A DNA stretch of 64,000 bases from an uncultured Sulfolobales archaeon (lineage in GTDB: Archaea; Thermoproteota; Thermoprotei_A; Sulfolobales; Desulfurococcaceae). Where the stretch lies: positions 1 to 64,000 of the forward strand of contig CALIML010000008.1 in NCBI GenBank assembly GCA_938045475.1. The letters run 5' to 3'. This document shows positions 1 to 8,882 of this stretch, one piece after another. The notes beneath the pieces are model-generated. The model ran no database searches and was not told the DNA's origin. It worked only from the letters and a program-made list of their open reading frames with translations. Every line of letters begins with the position of its first letter. The stretch's first letter is position 1. Both the position numbers and the translations under genes were made by a program.

Positions 1-1
1 C

Positions 2-331
2 GTAAGACGCCCCTTAATGCTATTAGTTAGCCCCGTTAGGTATGTTAAATTGCTTTCAGTTAGTGAAAAAACTGGCGTAACTGATTTAGAGAGAGTTAAA
101 ATGCTTGTAGACGAAGTAGTTTCTACACCAACTCTACCCGATGATAAAGCCGTACTAGCATCATCTACGCCAGAAGTACTGGACGTAGTCTACGGAGGAG
201 ATGCTGAAGTAGACTGCATAGGCCCCGAGGACGGCTACGTAGTCTTTAGAGTGTGGAGCGCTATTGGCGTTAGAATCAAAGATCCAAGGGGTATCGTAGT
301 ATTAGAGGGCGCCTCCAGTGAGCAGCGTTAA
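2..331 (+). CDS. Hypothetical protein, 5' end outside window
   Basis: The reading frame is open to the first bases of the window, so the ATG at 17 may be internal and the gene is probably cut by the window edge. The visible part (about 104 residues) has no motif I recognise. It is rich in Val and acidic residues and shows no membrane segment. Its last 14 bases overlap the start of the ferritin-like gene at 318, which suggests co-transcription and possible translational coupling. The function is unknown. Confidence 0.6.
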   Translation, partial: VRRPLMLLVSPVRYVKLLSVSEKTGVTDLERVKMLVDEVVSTPTLPDDKAVLASSTPEVLDVVYGGDAEVDCIGPEDGYVVFRVWSAIGVRIKDPRGIVVLEGASSEQR

Positions 332-788
332 CAATGAGATCCTTGAATTCGCGGAACTTGAGGAAAAGTACGCTGAAGAACTTAGGGAACTAGCTAAATC
401 ACTAAAGCACCCCGTGCTTAAAGCAGTATTTGAAGGCGTTTCAAAGGACTCAGAGAAACACTGCGCGCTCTATAAAGCCATCGCAGCTCTCGTCTCAGAA
501 GTTCAGCCATTCATTAGTGAAGAAGACTTGGAGAGAATTACGGCAACTATTGAAAAGCACATAAAGCTTGAGTTACTTATGTTAGAGAGAGCAAAAGGGA
601 TCCTACTTAATGTAGAGGATCCAAGGATAAAGCTCTTAGCGGCTTCTATAGCAGACGATGAAAGCAAGCACCACAAGATGCTATTAAGCATTAAGAAGTG
701 GATAGCGGAAGCAGAAACATTTACTGAAAGCATGCTGTGGGACTTAGTGTGGAAGGAAAGCCCGTGGCATGGCGCTCCAGGAGGGTGA
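318..788 (+). CDS. Ferritin-like (rubrerythrin-type) four-helix diiron protein
   Basis: This 156-residue, almost entirely helical protein has the spacing of carboxylate/histidine ligands typical of the ferritin-like superfamily: an acidic helix 1 (ELEEKY, about 14-19), DSEKH (44-48), IEKH with following Glu (78-90) and DDESKHH (113-119), the last containing a proper ExxH. Families of this size bind a two-metal centre and act in iron handling or peroxide detoxification. There is no C-terminal rubredoxin domain, so it is not a full rubrerythrin. It overlaps the upstream gene by 14 bases and lies before a copper-handling pair, so a metal or oxidative-stress role is reasonable. The fold is inferred from motif spacing only. 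Confidence 0.72.
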   Translation: MSSVNNEILEFAELEEKYAEELRELAKSLKHPVLKAVFEGVSKDSEKHCALYKAIAALVSEVQPFISEEDLERITATIEKHIKLELLMLERAKGILLNVEDPRIKLLAASIADDESKHHKMLLSIKKWIAEAETFTESMLWDLVWKESPWHGAPGG

Positions 789-847
789 CGCAGCGTTTCT
801 GAAAAATTAACTTTAAACAACTCTTTTATTACTGATAGCAATTGGTG

Positions 848-960
848 ATGCTGAAGAAAGCAGCGTGCTCTATATGTGGCGAGATGAATAAGCCGAATGG
901 CACGTCCTGAACCCGGGGGCTTGCACACCCCCGCTCCCCTAGGTCAGGACGGGGAGCTGG
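848..960 (+). mobile_element. Probable TnpB (IS200/IS605) remnant with GC-rich hairpin
   Basis: The frame from 848 reads KKAACSICGEMNKPNGTS and then stops. CxxCG followed by a KPNG-like turn resembles the first half of the zinc finger near the C-terminus of TnpB proteins; the second CxxC is missing. Directly after it lies a structured stretch. GTCCTGA at about 903 pairs with TCAGGAC at about 945, enclosing a CGGGGG/CCCCCG stem. This could be the remnant of an element end or omega-RNA scaffold. The identification is tentative because only about 18 residues align with the expectation. Confidence 0.35.
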
Positions 961-1022
961 AGTAGTTCTTCTCAGCGCATAAGGAGAATTTATTAAGGTA
1001 TGCAACTTTAATCAATAACAGA

Positions 1023-1205
1023 GTGATTGATGTGTCTTTTAAAGTAGACCCTGTTTGTGGAATGCAAGTGGATCCAGTGAAAGCTACTTATAAGACTATT
1101 TACAGAGGAGAAATATATTACTTTTGCAGCAAGCGCTGCAAAAACTTGTTTGAAAAAGATCCGGAGCACTACCTCAAGCATGGTCCAGTCGGTATGCTTC
1201 AATAA
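1023..1205 (+). CDS. YHS-domain metal-binding protein
   Basis: This small protein (60 residues) consists almost entirely of a YHS domain. VDPVCGMQV (about 8-16) carries the first cysteine, and YYFCSKRCKNLFEKDP (about 32-47) the CxxxC pair. YHS domains bind copper or other soft metals and are often fused to, or encoded next to, P1B-type ATPases. The gene lies 17 bp upstream of such an ATPase, so it is probably its metal donor or sensor. The GTG start at 1023 fits a TATA-like element (AATTTATTAA, about 985-994) some 30 bp upstream. A GTG three codons later (1032) is also possible. Confidence 0.85.
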   Translation: MIDVSFKVDPVCGMQVDPVKATYKTIYRGEIYYFCSKRCKNLFEKDPEHYLKHGPVGMLQ

Positions 1206-1222
1206 TCTTACGGTGGTTTTCA

Positions 1223-3631
1223 GTGGTTCTTGTAAAGGAGAGAATTAGAGTTATAGGTTTAGACTGCCCCACCTGTGTTTACTCCATCCAAAGGAATTTA
1301 GGGAAGTTAAAGGGCTTCTACAATATTGAAGTAGATCTGTCTTCAGGAGACGCTGTCGTAGAATACGAACATGGGGAGTGCAGTTTAAAAGATATCTATA
1401 GAGCTGTGAGAGACGCTGGATACGACTTGCTTAAAGAACGAATGCTGCTCGCCCTCCATGAACTAGACGAAAGTGAGGTAAGCACTGTAGAATCAAAGAT
1501 CTCTAGTATTGCTGGAGTCCTTGAGTGCCGTGCATCGCCTGTAACTAAGCTCGTAAGCATAACGTACAACCCTCTCTCCATTAGTGGCAGTGAGATAGTC
1601 GGTAGAGTTAAAAGCCTTGGCGTAAGGATAGCTGGTTTTCCAGAGGAGTCCTTAGGCAAGGAGTATGGAGAGAGATCCCTACTTCTGAGGAGGCTATCGG
1701 CTTTCTCAATAGGGTTATTCGCAATACTGTATACAACCATAAGTATGTACTATGGATTGCCGCTGCATCGTGAAAGCGATCTCTTATTGCTATCATTAGC
1801 CGCAGTAGCTGTAGCCATGGGGTTTGACATAATTATTAAAGGCACAAGGTCTTTGGCTAAGCTCTCTCCAACAATGGATTCCCTTATAGCATTATCTGTT
1901 TCAACAACTTTAATTACAGGCATAGCGGGCGTTCTTGGCTTCATAGAGTGGCGTGGAGGCCTCCACAGTGCTTCCTTCTTTGAGGCGTCAGCCGGCGTAA
2001 TGGGCTTCGTGGGGCTTGGAAAGTACCTTGAGGAAAGGCTGAGGAGGCGGGCCTTCAGATCGCTTGAAGACTTGGCTAAAACCCTCTACGGTAAGGCTAA
2101 AGTAGTCGAAGAGGGGGGAGTGCGGGAGAGGAGCGTCTCAAGCATTCTGCCTGGGGAAATAGTAGAGATTAAAGCAGGGGAGATCATACCTGTGGATGGC
2201 GTAGTTATTGAGGGATGGGGCTATGTAGATGAATCGAGCTTTACGGGCGAGCCCATCCCTAAGTTTAAGAATGCTGATAGCAGGGATCCCGTATTGGCGG
2301 GCAGTATTTTAATGAGCGGCTACCTGAAGGTGCGGGTAACCAGAGCATCCAGAGATACCGTTCTCTACCACATTATTGAGACTGTGAGAGAAGCCCAATT
2401 CTATAAGCCTAAAGTAATGAGGATTGCTGATAGAGTCGTGGGGCTGCTCACCTGGGCCGTTATAGCTGTTACCTTTCTTACACTCATCCACTGGTGGCTC
2501 CTCGTAGGCGAACCCGCTTTAGCACTAATGTTCTCGGCCGCTGTATTAGCTGTTGCATGCCCATGCGCGCTTGGAATAGCCATTCCAATGGTTGTCTCAA
2601 TAGCCGTCTTAAGGGCTGCTAAAAACGGCCTACTGATAAGGCGGGGGGATGTGTTTGAAAGAGCGAATGAAGTAAGCACAGTGCTATTCGATAAGACCGG
2701 GACGCTAACTGCAGGAAAACACTCCGTTAGAAATATTCACTTAATTGAGAAATCAATTGACGAGGAGCAACTACTCCATTACGTTTGCAGTGTTGAGTCT
2801 AGAAGCGAGCACCCTATCTCAAAGGCTTTAGTTAATTACTGTGTAGAGAGAGGCATAAAGGCGGAAAGCCCATCTGAGTTCATTCACATGCCCGGAATGG
2901 GGGTCGTGGGCTTTATCAACGGCATTAGAGTTGCTGCCGGCAACTTAGAGCTTATGGAGAGGTTAAACGCAAGCCGCAATGATGGAGCCATAGAGTTAGT
3001 CAGAGAAATTGGAAGTAACGGCTTTACGCCAGTCCTCATAGCTGTAGGAGATAGAGTTTTAGGAGTACTCGAAATAGGTGACGTGCTTAGGTCAGAGGCT
3101 AAAAGCATCATTAAAGAACTGAAAATACATGGCTTGAAAATAGGTGTTGTTAGCGGCGACACTAATGCAAGCGTAAGTTATTACTCAAAGATTCTCGATC
3201 TAGATCTCGCTTTTTCAGAGCTGAAGCCGGATGAAAAAGCTGAGCTAATAAAGGATATGCAGGACAAGGGGGAGAGAGTCATGTTCGTTGGAGATGGAGT
3301 GAACGATGCACCAGCCATATCATCATCATTCATTGGAGTAGCCGTCGGCAGCGGCTCCGAGATCTCGAGGGAATCAGGAGACTTAGTACTAACTAGGAGT
3401 AGGTTAGCGGATCTAGTCTTCTTCCTTAAACTCAGCAGGGCTGTTAAAAGGAAATCTATTGAAAACATCGCGTGGGCCTTCATCTACAACGCTATATTAA
3501 TCCCTGTTGCAGCAGGCCTTCTCTACGCAAGCCACGGCGTAATCATTAAGCCAGAGGCAGCTGCTTTAGCAATGATATTTAGCGACATAAGCGTAGTTCT
3601 AAATGCTATGACGTTGTTAACTAAAAAATAA
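1223..3631 (+). CDS. copA: Copper-type P1B heavy-metal-translocating ATPase
   Basis: This 802-residue membrane pump exports copper (most likely Cu+) at the cost of ATP. The N-terminus has an HMA domain with CPTC (15-18) and a second HMA-like segment (about 75-138) without CxxC. Eight helices are expected, with CPC in the membrane at 446-448. The actuator TGE is at 341-343, the phosphorylated Asp in DKTGT is D490, the nucleotide-domain HP is at 530-531, and GDGVND is at 690-695. The helix-7 'YN' pair is present, but helix 8 reads MIFSD where Cu+-ATPases usually have MxxSS, so specificity may be shifted. The GTG start follows the YHS gene by 17 bp. The pair looks like one copper-resistance unit. 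Confidence 0.93.
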   Translation: MVLVKERIRVIGLDCPTCVYSIQRNLGKLKGFYNIEVDLSSGDAVVEYEHGECSLKDIYRAVRDAGYDLLKERMLLALHELDESEVSTVESKISSIAGVLECRASPVTKLVSITYNPLSISGSEIVGRVKSLGVRIAGFPEESLGKEYGERSLLLRRLSAFSIGLFAILYTTISMYYGLPLHRESDLLLLSLAAVAVAMGFDIIIKGTRSLAKLSPTMDSLIALSVSTTLITGIAGVLGFIEWRGGLHSASFFEASAGVMGFVGLGKYLEERLRRRAFRSLEDLAKTLYGKAKVVEEGGVRERSVSSILPGEIVEIKAGEIIPVDGVVIEGWGYVDESSFTGEPIPKFKNADSRDPVLAGSILMSGYLKVRVTRASRDTVLYHIIETVREAQFYKPKVMRIADRVVGLLTWAVIAVTFLTLIHWWLLVGEPALALMFSAAVLAVACPCALGIAIPMVVSIAVLRAAKNGLLIRRGDVFERANEVSTVLFDKTGTLTAGKHSVRNIHLIEKSIDEEQLLHYVCSVESRSEHPISKALVNYCVERGIKAESPSEFIHMPGMGVVGFINGIRVAAGNLELMERLNASRNDGAIELVREIGSNGFTPVLIAVGDRVLGVLEIGDVLRSEAKSIIKELKIHGLKIGVVSGDTNASVSYYSKILDLDLAFSELKPDEKAELIKDMQDKGERVMFVGDGVNDAPAISSSFIGVAVGSGSEISRESGDLVLTRSRLADLVFFLKLSRAVKRKSIENIAWAFIYNAILIPVAAGLLYASHGVIIKPEAAALAMIFSDISVVLNAMTLLTKK

Positions 3632-3785
3632 GTTATAGAGCGTAGAAGACGTCACTGTTGTCGAGCGACTGACATTGCCCAGCTCTACTTCTACTTTAAA
3701 AGCTTCATGGATGGATTTCGGGCAGCGAAGGCCGCTCCTATCTAGCAGAGCTTATTACCTTAAAACTCCTTTAATTGAAGGAATG

Positions 3786-3924
3786 CTCTAAACCCATGCC
3801 CGATATGTAGAGTGGGGTGAGTCTGAATAGGCGTGGGTTAAAGGAGGTGGATGCGGGGACTTCAACTATTCACTCAGAGAGTCCTGCAAGAGAGGGGGGA
3901 CTAGCGTTGCAAAAGTTAACGCTA
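3786..3924 (+). mobile_element. Decayed 3' end of an IS200/IS605-like tnpB with terminal hairpin
   Basis: About 140 bp here match, in the opposite orientation, the segment 56656-56803. Both encode a tail reading SLNRRGLKEV followed by DAG or GAG and STIH. This copy is interrupted by a stop (KPMPDM* against KPMSSM in the other copy). Both end in the same hairpin, TAGCGTT...AACGCTA (arms 3902-3908 and 3918-3924). A tnpB tail running into a subterminal hairpin is the usual architecture of an IS200/IS605 right end. The hairpin abuts the stop codon of the convergent gene that ends at 3922. The upstream stretch 3640-3785 holds nothing recognisable. Confidence 0.5.
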
Positions 3925-5103
3925 AGGCGGAACGTGTGGCTGGTTTACGCGCATTTCTCTATAAGCTATGAAGGACCCGATTAATGCAACTGTTGTTGAA
4001 GCAATCAATTGAATGATGTCTAACTCGCTGTGTTTTACTGAGTGGGCTATTAACATGAGTCTTGATTCAGCAACTCCCACATTATATATAGCGTCGCCGA
4101 GCACTGCTATGCGAGTGAAAATGCTTGGAGCACTGAGTTTAATTACTTTGCTAAGCCCTTTATTCGTGTAGAGCAGTGTAGCTGCAATACTGACGTCTTC
4201 CCCACTAGATCGCTGGTAGCCCGTCAGTGCTGTATAGCCGCTTGCTACATGTAAATCAAGTGGAGTAAAGCCCTCGGGCACTTGAATGTAATTAATTGCA
4301 CTTACAGCCCCTAAGCTGCTTGCTTTAATAACTCCATAGCTTCCATCAGCTTCCTTAACGAGGATCAATAGATCATCTCCCACTGATTTAACTGATATAA
4401 GATCGGTTGCACTAATAGCTTTGCTCCACAGCACTTCCCCAGATCCGTCTAGGCATGCGACTGTCATTTCAGCTTCCGAGCTCTTCCCTACAACGTAGAT
4501 TAAGCCACTGCCCGTAGTAGCTGCTTTAAGAGCTACTTCACTGCCTTCAGAGCCCCATGTAATGCTCCAGTAAGCATTGCCGTCATTTACGTTAATTCTT
4601 GAAGCATATAGCTCAAGGCCCCTCCCCACGCTGTATCGCGTGCCCACTATTACTATTGATCCATCTACGTACGGCGATACATCAAAGGCCCAGACGACCT
4701 CACTTAACGTCAAGCTCTTATTGCTCACTAAGCCTCCGTAGGAGCTATAGCTGAGCAAAGTCACTTCATGTCTACTGGAGCTTATTAGCGCTACAGAGAT
4801 CTCAGTGCCTCTGGCAATAAGTCCAGCTAAGTGAGATTCATTTAGAATACCCAAGGAGTTTCTCCAAGCAATATCTCCGTCAAAAGAGATCTTGTATAAG
4901 CTGACTCCAGCTGAATCGCTTAATGCAAGTACGTATATTGAGTCGTGGTATATATCTAAGTCCACTGGCGCTTCACTAAAGTAGTGCTTAGCCCACTTCT
5001 CACTAATGACTATTGCTCCAGCTGACATGACGTTGAGTATGGCTAGCGCAGCACCAGCTATTGCAAGAGCTATACCTATTGCAGCGAAAACCCTGTTGGC
5101 CAA
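3922..5103 (-). CDS. Membrane-anchored extracellular beta-propeller-like protein
   Basis: This 393-residue protein has a hydrophobic N-terminal segment (about 5-33), a long middle part of short beta-strand repeats, and a second hydrophobic segment near the C-terminus (about 362-380) followed by a short charged tail. The middle repeats patterns such as 'GLIYVVGKSS', 'GSIVIVGTR' and 'YTALTGYQRSSGED', typical of PQQ- or kelch-like propellers, with several N-x-S/T sites. It should face the outside of the cell. No catalytic residues are apparent. Function is unknown; a sensory or adhesive role is possible. Its 3' end touches transposon debris. Confidence 0.7.
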   Translation of the reverse strand: MANRVFAAIGIALAIAGAALAILNVMSAGAIVISEKWAKHYFSEAPVDLDIYHDSIYVLALSDSAGVSLYKISFDGDIAWRNSLGILNESHLAGLIARGTEISVALISSSRHEVTLLSYSSYGGLVSNKSLTLSEVVWAFDVSPYVDGSIVIVGTRYSVGRGLELYASRINVNDGNAYWSITWGSEGSEVALKAATTGSGLIYVVGKSSEAEMTVACLDGSGEVLWSKAISATDLISVKSVGDDLLILVKEADGSYGVIKASSLGAVSAINYIQVPEGFTPLDLHVASGYTALTGYQRSSGEDVSIAATLLYTNKGLSKVIKLSAPSIFTRIAVLGDAIYNVGVAESRLMLIAHSVKHSELDIIQLIASTTVALIGSFIAYREMRVNQPHVPP

Positions 5104-5259
5104 ACCCTACACCAATGCCCCCCGCACGTTAATTCAAACTCTAGCTTCTTGGCTAAATAAGTTTGTTTACGTATAGAGAGGATATATTTGATGCAGGTCT
5201 TCCACCGTTGACTCTGCAGTTATTTTATGAGCATTATTTAACTAGTGGTTAATGAGAAG

Positions 5260-6429
5260 TCAACTGAGTTCACTCTCTATGGCATCAACTACTCTACTTA
5301 CGCTTGCTTCACGCCCGAAGTCCCTGAGCGCCTTAGCTAATGTTGTATAAGCTATTAGTAGGTGAGTTCTAGATGCCTGGACCCCCATGTGGCCCACTCT
5401 AATTACTCTTCCCTGAAGCCTGCCCCAGCTGCCGGCTAGCATTACTCCATACTTCCTCCATAAATGATTCCTCAGCTCTCCATCATTAATACCGCTTGGA
5501 GTTAGGAATGCTGTAACTGTTGGAGAGGAGTCATTTATTGAAGCTGGGAATGGAGTCAGTCCCAGTGCTTCAAGAGCCCTCCAGGAAGCTCTCCTAGCCA
5601 TTAAGTGTCTTCCGTAAACACTATCTAGTCCTTCATTAAACAATGCTTTTAAAGCTTCTTCAAGTGCATATGTTAGTACATCACTCATGGTGTAGGGGAA
5701 TACTCCATGAGTGTCGAGGGACTCCCTCCACATCCTTAAGTTTAAGTATAAGCCGCTGTAATTTACTCTGTCGATAGCCTCCCATGCAGCCTCACTAATA
5801 GCTATTATAGTTAGTCCAGCTGGAGCGTTTAATACCTTCTGAGATCCACCGATCAATACATCTACTCCATTCTTATCGAACTCTATTGGTACTCCACCAA
5901 TACTTGATACAGCGTCAACTACAAGTAGAGCTCCATGTTCTTTAACTACTTTCGCTACACTCCGTAAATCATTCAATATAGCTGATGGAGTGTCGCAGTG
6001 AACTAGAGTTACAATGCTTACATCCTTACTGCGCTCCAGCTCTCTGTCAATAGTGCTTGCTTCAATGCTTCTCCTCCACTCTTCGTCACTAGCTCCAACC
6101 AATATTGGGGCGCCGCGATACGCCTTTACAATGTCTGCAAATCCTTCTCCAAAAACTCCATTGGCTACAACAAGCACTCTATCCCCAGGTTTAACTAAGT
6201 TAGCTATGGCTGCTTCAAGCCCCAATATAGCTTCACCAACCATAATGTAGATCGAGGCGCTGCGGGCTCCCAGAAGATCCCTTAACATGCTCCTAACCTT
6301 ATCGTACTCACTGAGAAACCCTGGATCTAGATCAGGGTTAGTAGTCTCTCTAGCTAATGCCATTCTAACGCAGTGAGGGATCCCTGTAGGGCCGGGCGTA
6401 AGTATAAAACGATCTGTATACAGCTTCAA
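5260..6429 (-). CDS. Class V aminotransferase (alanine/serine-glyoxylate aminotransferase family)
   Basis: This is a 389-residue PLP enzyme of fold type I. TPGPT lies near the N-terminus (about 11-15). The cofactor aspartate is in VVDAVSSIGG and the Schiff-base lysine in GGSQKVLNAPAG. Relatives transfer the amino group of serine or alanine to glyoxylate or pyruvate. It differs from the paralogue at 48248-49396: where that protein has HNETSTG, this one has HCDTPSA. The two probably use different substrates. It stands alone on the minus strand, divergent from the hexose transporter, and the shared intergenic region holds a 12-bp inverted repeat. The exact substrate is not predictable. Confidence 0.85.
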   Translation of the reverse strand: MKLYTDRFILTPGPTGIPHCVRMALARETTNPDLDPGFLSEYDKVRSMLRDLLGARSASIYIMVGEAILGLEAAIANLVKPGDRVLVVANGVFGEGFADIVKAYRGAPILVGASDEEWRRSIEASTIDRELERSKDVSIVTLVHCDTPSAILNDLRSVAKVVKEHGALLVVDAVSSIGGVPIEFDKNGVDVLIGGSQKVLNAPAGLTIIAISEAAWEAIDRVNYSGLYLNLRMWRESLDTHGVFPYTMSDVLTYALEEALKALFNEGLDSVYGRHLMARRASWRALEALGLTPFPASINDSSPTVTAFLTPSGINDGELRNHLWRKYGVMLAGSWGRLQGRVIRVGHMGVQASRTHLLIAYTTLAKALRDFGREASVSRVVDAIESELS

Positions 6430-6456
6430 TTAAGCTCCCGGACATAGCTTAAATGC

Positions 6457-6499
6457 TAAGACGTGCTTAAATACGTTACATAAAGTGAAGCACGTCTTA
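6457..6499. promoter_or_regulatory. 12-bp inverted repeat, candidate operator
   Basis: TAAGACGTGCTT (6457-6468) and AAGCACGTCTTA (6488-6499) form perfect arms 19 bp apart. The spacer contains a TATA-like ATTTAAG on the minus strand (about 6465-6471), at a suitable distance from the aminotransferase start at 6429. The arrangement resembles a dimeric repressor site covering that promoter. It may also influence the divergent hexose transporter genes. Confidence 0.5.
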
Positions 6500-6590
6500 A
6501 CTAAGTTGCTTCATCAGTAACACTGATTTCAGCCTTATTGATGCATGAAGCATAAGTATGTTTCCATAAAGTATATTTACGTCAATAGAA

Positions 6591-6598
6591 TATATAAT
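6591..6598 (+). promoter_or_regulatory. TATA box of the hexose ABC operon
   Basis: TATATAAT is centred about 26 bp upstream of the ATG at 6620, which makes the transcript effectively leaderless. This decides the start of the binding-protein gene. The ATG at 6545 lies upstream of the box. Confidence 0.6.
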
Positions 6599-6619
6599 AA
6601 CTCTGTGCGACAATATAAT

Positions 6620-7951
6620 ATGGTGGTTAATATGGCTATCAAGACTACATATGCAGTTGCTATAGCTGTCATAGTTACTGCAGCACTTGTAGGCGGAGTG
6701 TTGTATTACTATTATACAACAGTGCTTGCTAGACCGAGAGCTAACTTACTTGAAATATATCATTGGTGGACTTCAGGCGGCGAGAAAGCTGCTATAGATG
6801 CATTAGTAGCAGTATTTCAAGGGAAGTACCCCGATGTAGGTGTTATACAAAGCCCTGTTGCAGGCGGTGCGGGTTACGTCATGAAGGCAGTAATGAAGGC
6901 TATGGTTGCAGCTGGTGAAGCTCCCGATGCATTTCAAGTCCATGCAGGCTATGAAATGAAGCCATACGTGGATGCTGGCTACTTAGACCCCATAGACGAT
7001 CTATGGTCACAGCAGGGCTGGGAAGAGGTGTTTCCACCAGTTGTAAAAGACATGGTTAAGTGGGGAGGACATTACTACGCTGTCCCAGTAAACATTCATA
7101 GAGCTAACGTACTATGGTACAATAAGCACATGCTCGATCGATATGGCATAGATCCTGCAACGCTAGAGACTTGGGATGGCTTCTTCGAGGCTTGCGAAAA
7201 ACTTAGGGCTGCCGGTATAAGCCATCCAATAGCCATGGGAGGCATAGGTAAGTGGGAGATAGCTCATGCCCTTGAACAAATATTCGTCAGTCAAGGCATA
7301 GAGTTCTACCAAGACTTAATAAATGGAAAGTTAACGGATCCCAATGACCCAAGGCTTGTAAGAGCTCTTCAAATATTCCACAGGTACTTAGATTACGTAA
7401 ACCCAGACTATGCCACTTTAACGTGGGATCAGGCGGTGGCAAGAGTCATTAGAGGTGAAGCAGCTTTCACAATCATGGGCGACTGGGCTAACGGAGAATT
7501 TCTAGTAGCTGGAAAAGTATTTGGCGTAGACTATGGCGCCATACCAGCACCGGGGACTAAGGGTATATACGTCCTTGTAGTTGACTGCTTTGAACGTCCT
7601 AGAGGAGCTAAGCACCCAGAGAACTCCATTAAGTGGCTAATAGTAGTTGGATCTAAAGAGGGGCAGGACGCATTTAACCCAATAAAGGGCTCAATACCGG
7701 CTAGATTGGATGCAGATATAGCGAAGTACGGTCCGTATCAGCAACAGGCTATAAATGACTTTAGGAACGCTAGATACATGGCTCCAAGCATAGTTCATGG
7801 AAGTGGGGCGCCGGAAAAATTTGCAAGCGCTTTTAACGACATATCCTCGGCCTTTGCATCAAATAGGGATATATCAGCTGCGTGTAGAGGCATTATTGAC
7901 GCAATCAATGCTGCTAGGGATGAGTATGTTAAAGAGTGGAGGCTTTATTAA
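6620..7951 (+). CDS. Glucose/mannose-type sugar-binding protein of an ABC importer
   Basis: This cell-surface sugar-binding protein (CUT1 family) has about 443 residues from the ATG at 6620, chosen because a TATA box lies 26 bp upstream. It has a short N-terminus and one hydrophobic anchor, so it is probably tethered to the membrane. Segments such as IYHWWTSGGE, FQVHAGYEM, VPVNIHRANVLWY, FTIMGDWANG and GSKEGQDAFNPIKGS follow, almost motif for motif, the glucose/mannose-binding protein of Thermus thermophilus as I remember it. The sugar-contacting Trp, His and Asn positions appear kept. Two permeases and an ATPase follow. The closeness to a bacterial family hints at inter-domain transfer. Confidence 0.88.
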   Translation: MVVNMAIKTTYAVAIAVIVTAALVGGVLYYYYTTVLARPRANLLEIYHWWTSGGEKAAIDALVAVFQGKYPDVGVIQSPVAGGAGYVMKAVMKAMVAAGEAPDAFQVHAGYEMKPYVDAGYLDPIDDLWSQQGWEEVFPPVVKDMVKWGGHYYAVPVNIHRANVLWYNKHMLDRYGIDPATLETWDGFFEACEKLRAAGISHPIAMGGIGKWEIAHALEQIFVSQGIEFYQDLINGKLTDPNDPRLVRALQIFHRYLDYVNPDYATLTWDQAVARVIRGEAAFTIMGDWANGEFLVAGKVFGVDYGAIPAPGTKGIYVLVVDCFERPRGAKHPENSIKWLIVVGSKEGQDAFNPIKGSIPARLDADIAKYGPYQQQAINDFRNARYMAPSIVHGSGAPEKFASAFNDISSAFASNRDISAACRGIIDAINAARDEYVKEWRLY

Positions 7952-8003
7952 ATGAAATAAGCTTTTTTATCCATATAATTCATAAAGTTTTCATGGGAGA
8001 GAC

Positions 8004-8882
8004 ATGGGTTCACACAGTTTAAATCCTTTAGCGATCATCCTTATAGCCTCACTAGCTACAGCGTTCTTCTTCATATATGGCTTAATAGGCTGGAACATGC
8101 TCTTATCCTTTACAAAATCCATGGGCTTGATCACGAGCTACGAACTAGCCGGCTTAGCACAATACGTAAAGGCGGGATCGGATGCAGTCTTCCATGTATC
8201 GCTTAAGAACAATCTAATGCTAATAACTCTCTTCATCCCTGGAAGCATAGGGCTTGGGCTGCTGTTAGCAGTACTGCTCGACATAGCAGGCGGTAAAGGG
8301 GAGGCTTTATATAGGACCATTTACCTTCTTCCATTCTCCCTATCATTCGTTATAACGGCATCCATGTGGGCATGGATGTACAATTACTCATATGGCGTAA
8401 TTAACACTTTGCTAACAGCCTTGCTGGGCAGAGCCTTTCAAATAAACTGGCTTGGAGATCCTAATGTTGCTCTCTATAGCGTAATCCTAGCACTCATCTG
8501 GCAGTTCTCAGGATATACGTCCTTAGTGTTTCTCGCAGGGATAAAGTCTGTACCGGAGTCGCAGATAAATGCGGCGAAAATTGATGGAGCTTCTACACTC
8601 CAATTATACACTAAGATAATTATTCCACAGTTGAAGCCATGGATTTTGTCTGCGTTCGTAGTACTAATGGTGTTTGCATTGAAGGCTTTCGACTTCATCT
8701 ATGTATTGACGAATGGAGGGCCCGGCGTCTCTACATACGTACTCGCACTATTGATGTTCAGGAGGGCGTTCTTTGAAACCGACTTCCCTTATGGAGCGGC
8801 GCTAGCTACAATACTCTTTACAATGGTTATTAGTGTAGTAGTGCCATACCTATTGTTATCTTCGAGGAGGGAGGAGAAGTAA
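8004..8882 (+). CDS. Sugar ABC transporter permease, MalF type
   Basis: This 292-residue integral membrane protein has six predicted hydrophobic segments and the cytoplasmic EAA loop (INAAKIDGAS...IIIPQLKP, about 188-211) that docks on the ATPase. It forms the membrane pore with the next permease and belongs to the CUT1 (MalF/UgpA) group. GGGAGAG lies just before the ATG. The gene follows the binding-protein gene after 52 bp, a gap that holds a short T-run which might attenuate expression. Its last base is shared with the start of the next gene. Confidence 0.92.
   Translation: MGSHSLNPLAIILIASLATAFFFIYGLIGWNMLLSFTKSMGLITSYELAGLAQYVKAGSDAVFHVSLKNNLMLITLFIPGSIGLGLLLAVLLDIAGGKGEALYRTIYLLPFSLSFVITASMWAWMYNYSYGVINTLLTALLGRAFQINWLGDPNVALYSVILALIWQFSGYTSLVFLAGIKSVPESQINAAKIDGASTLQLYTKIIIPQLKPWILSAFVVLMVFALKAFDFIYVLTNGGPGVSTYVLALLMFRRAFFETDFPYGAALATILFTMVISVVVPYLLLSSRREEK

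Noticed and set aside
503-928. A 141-codon minus-strand frame
   Set aside because: It is antisense to the ferritin-like gene and the transposon remnant, and has no ribosome-binding site or family motif.
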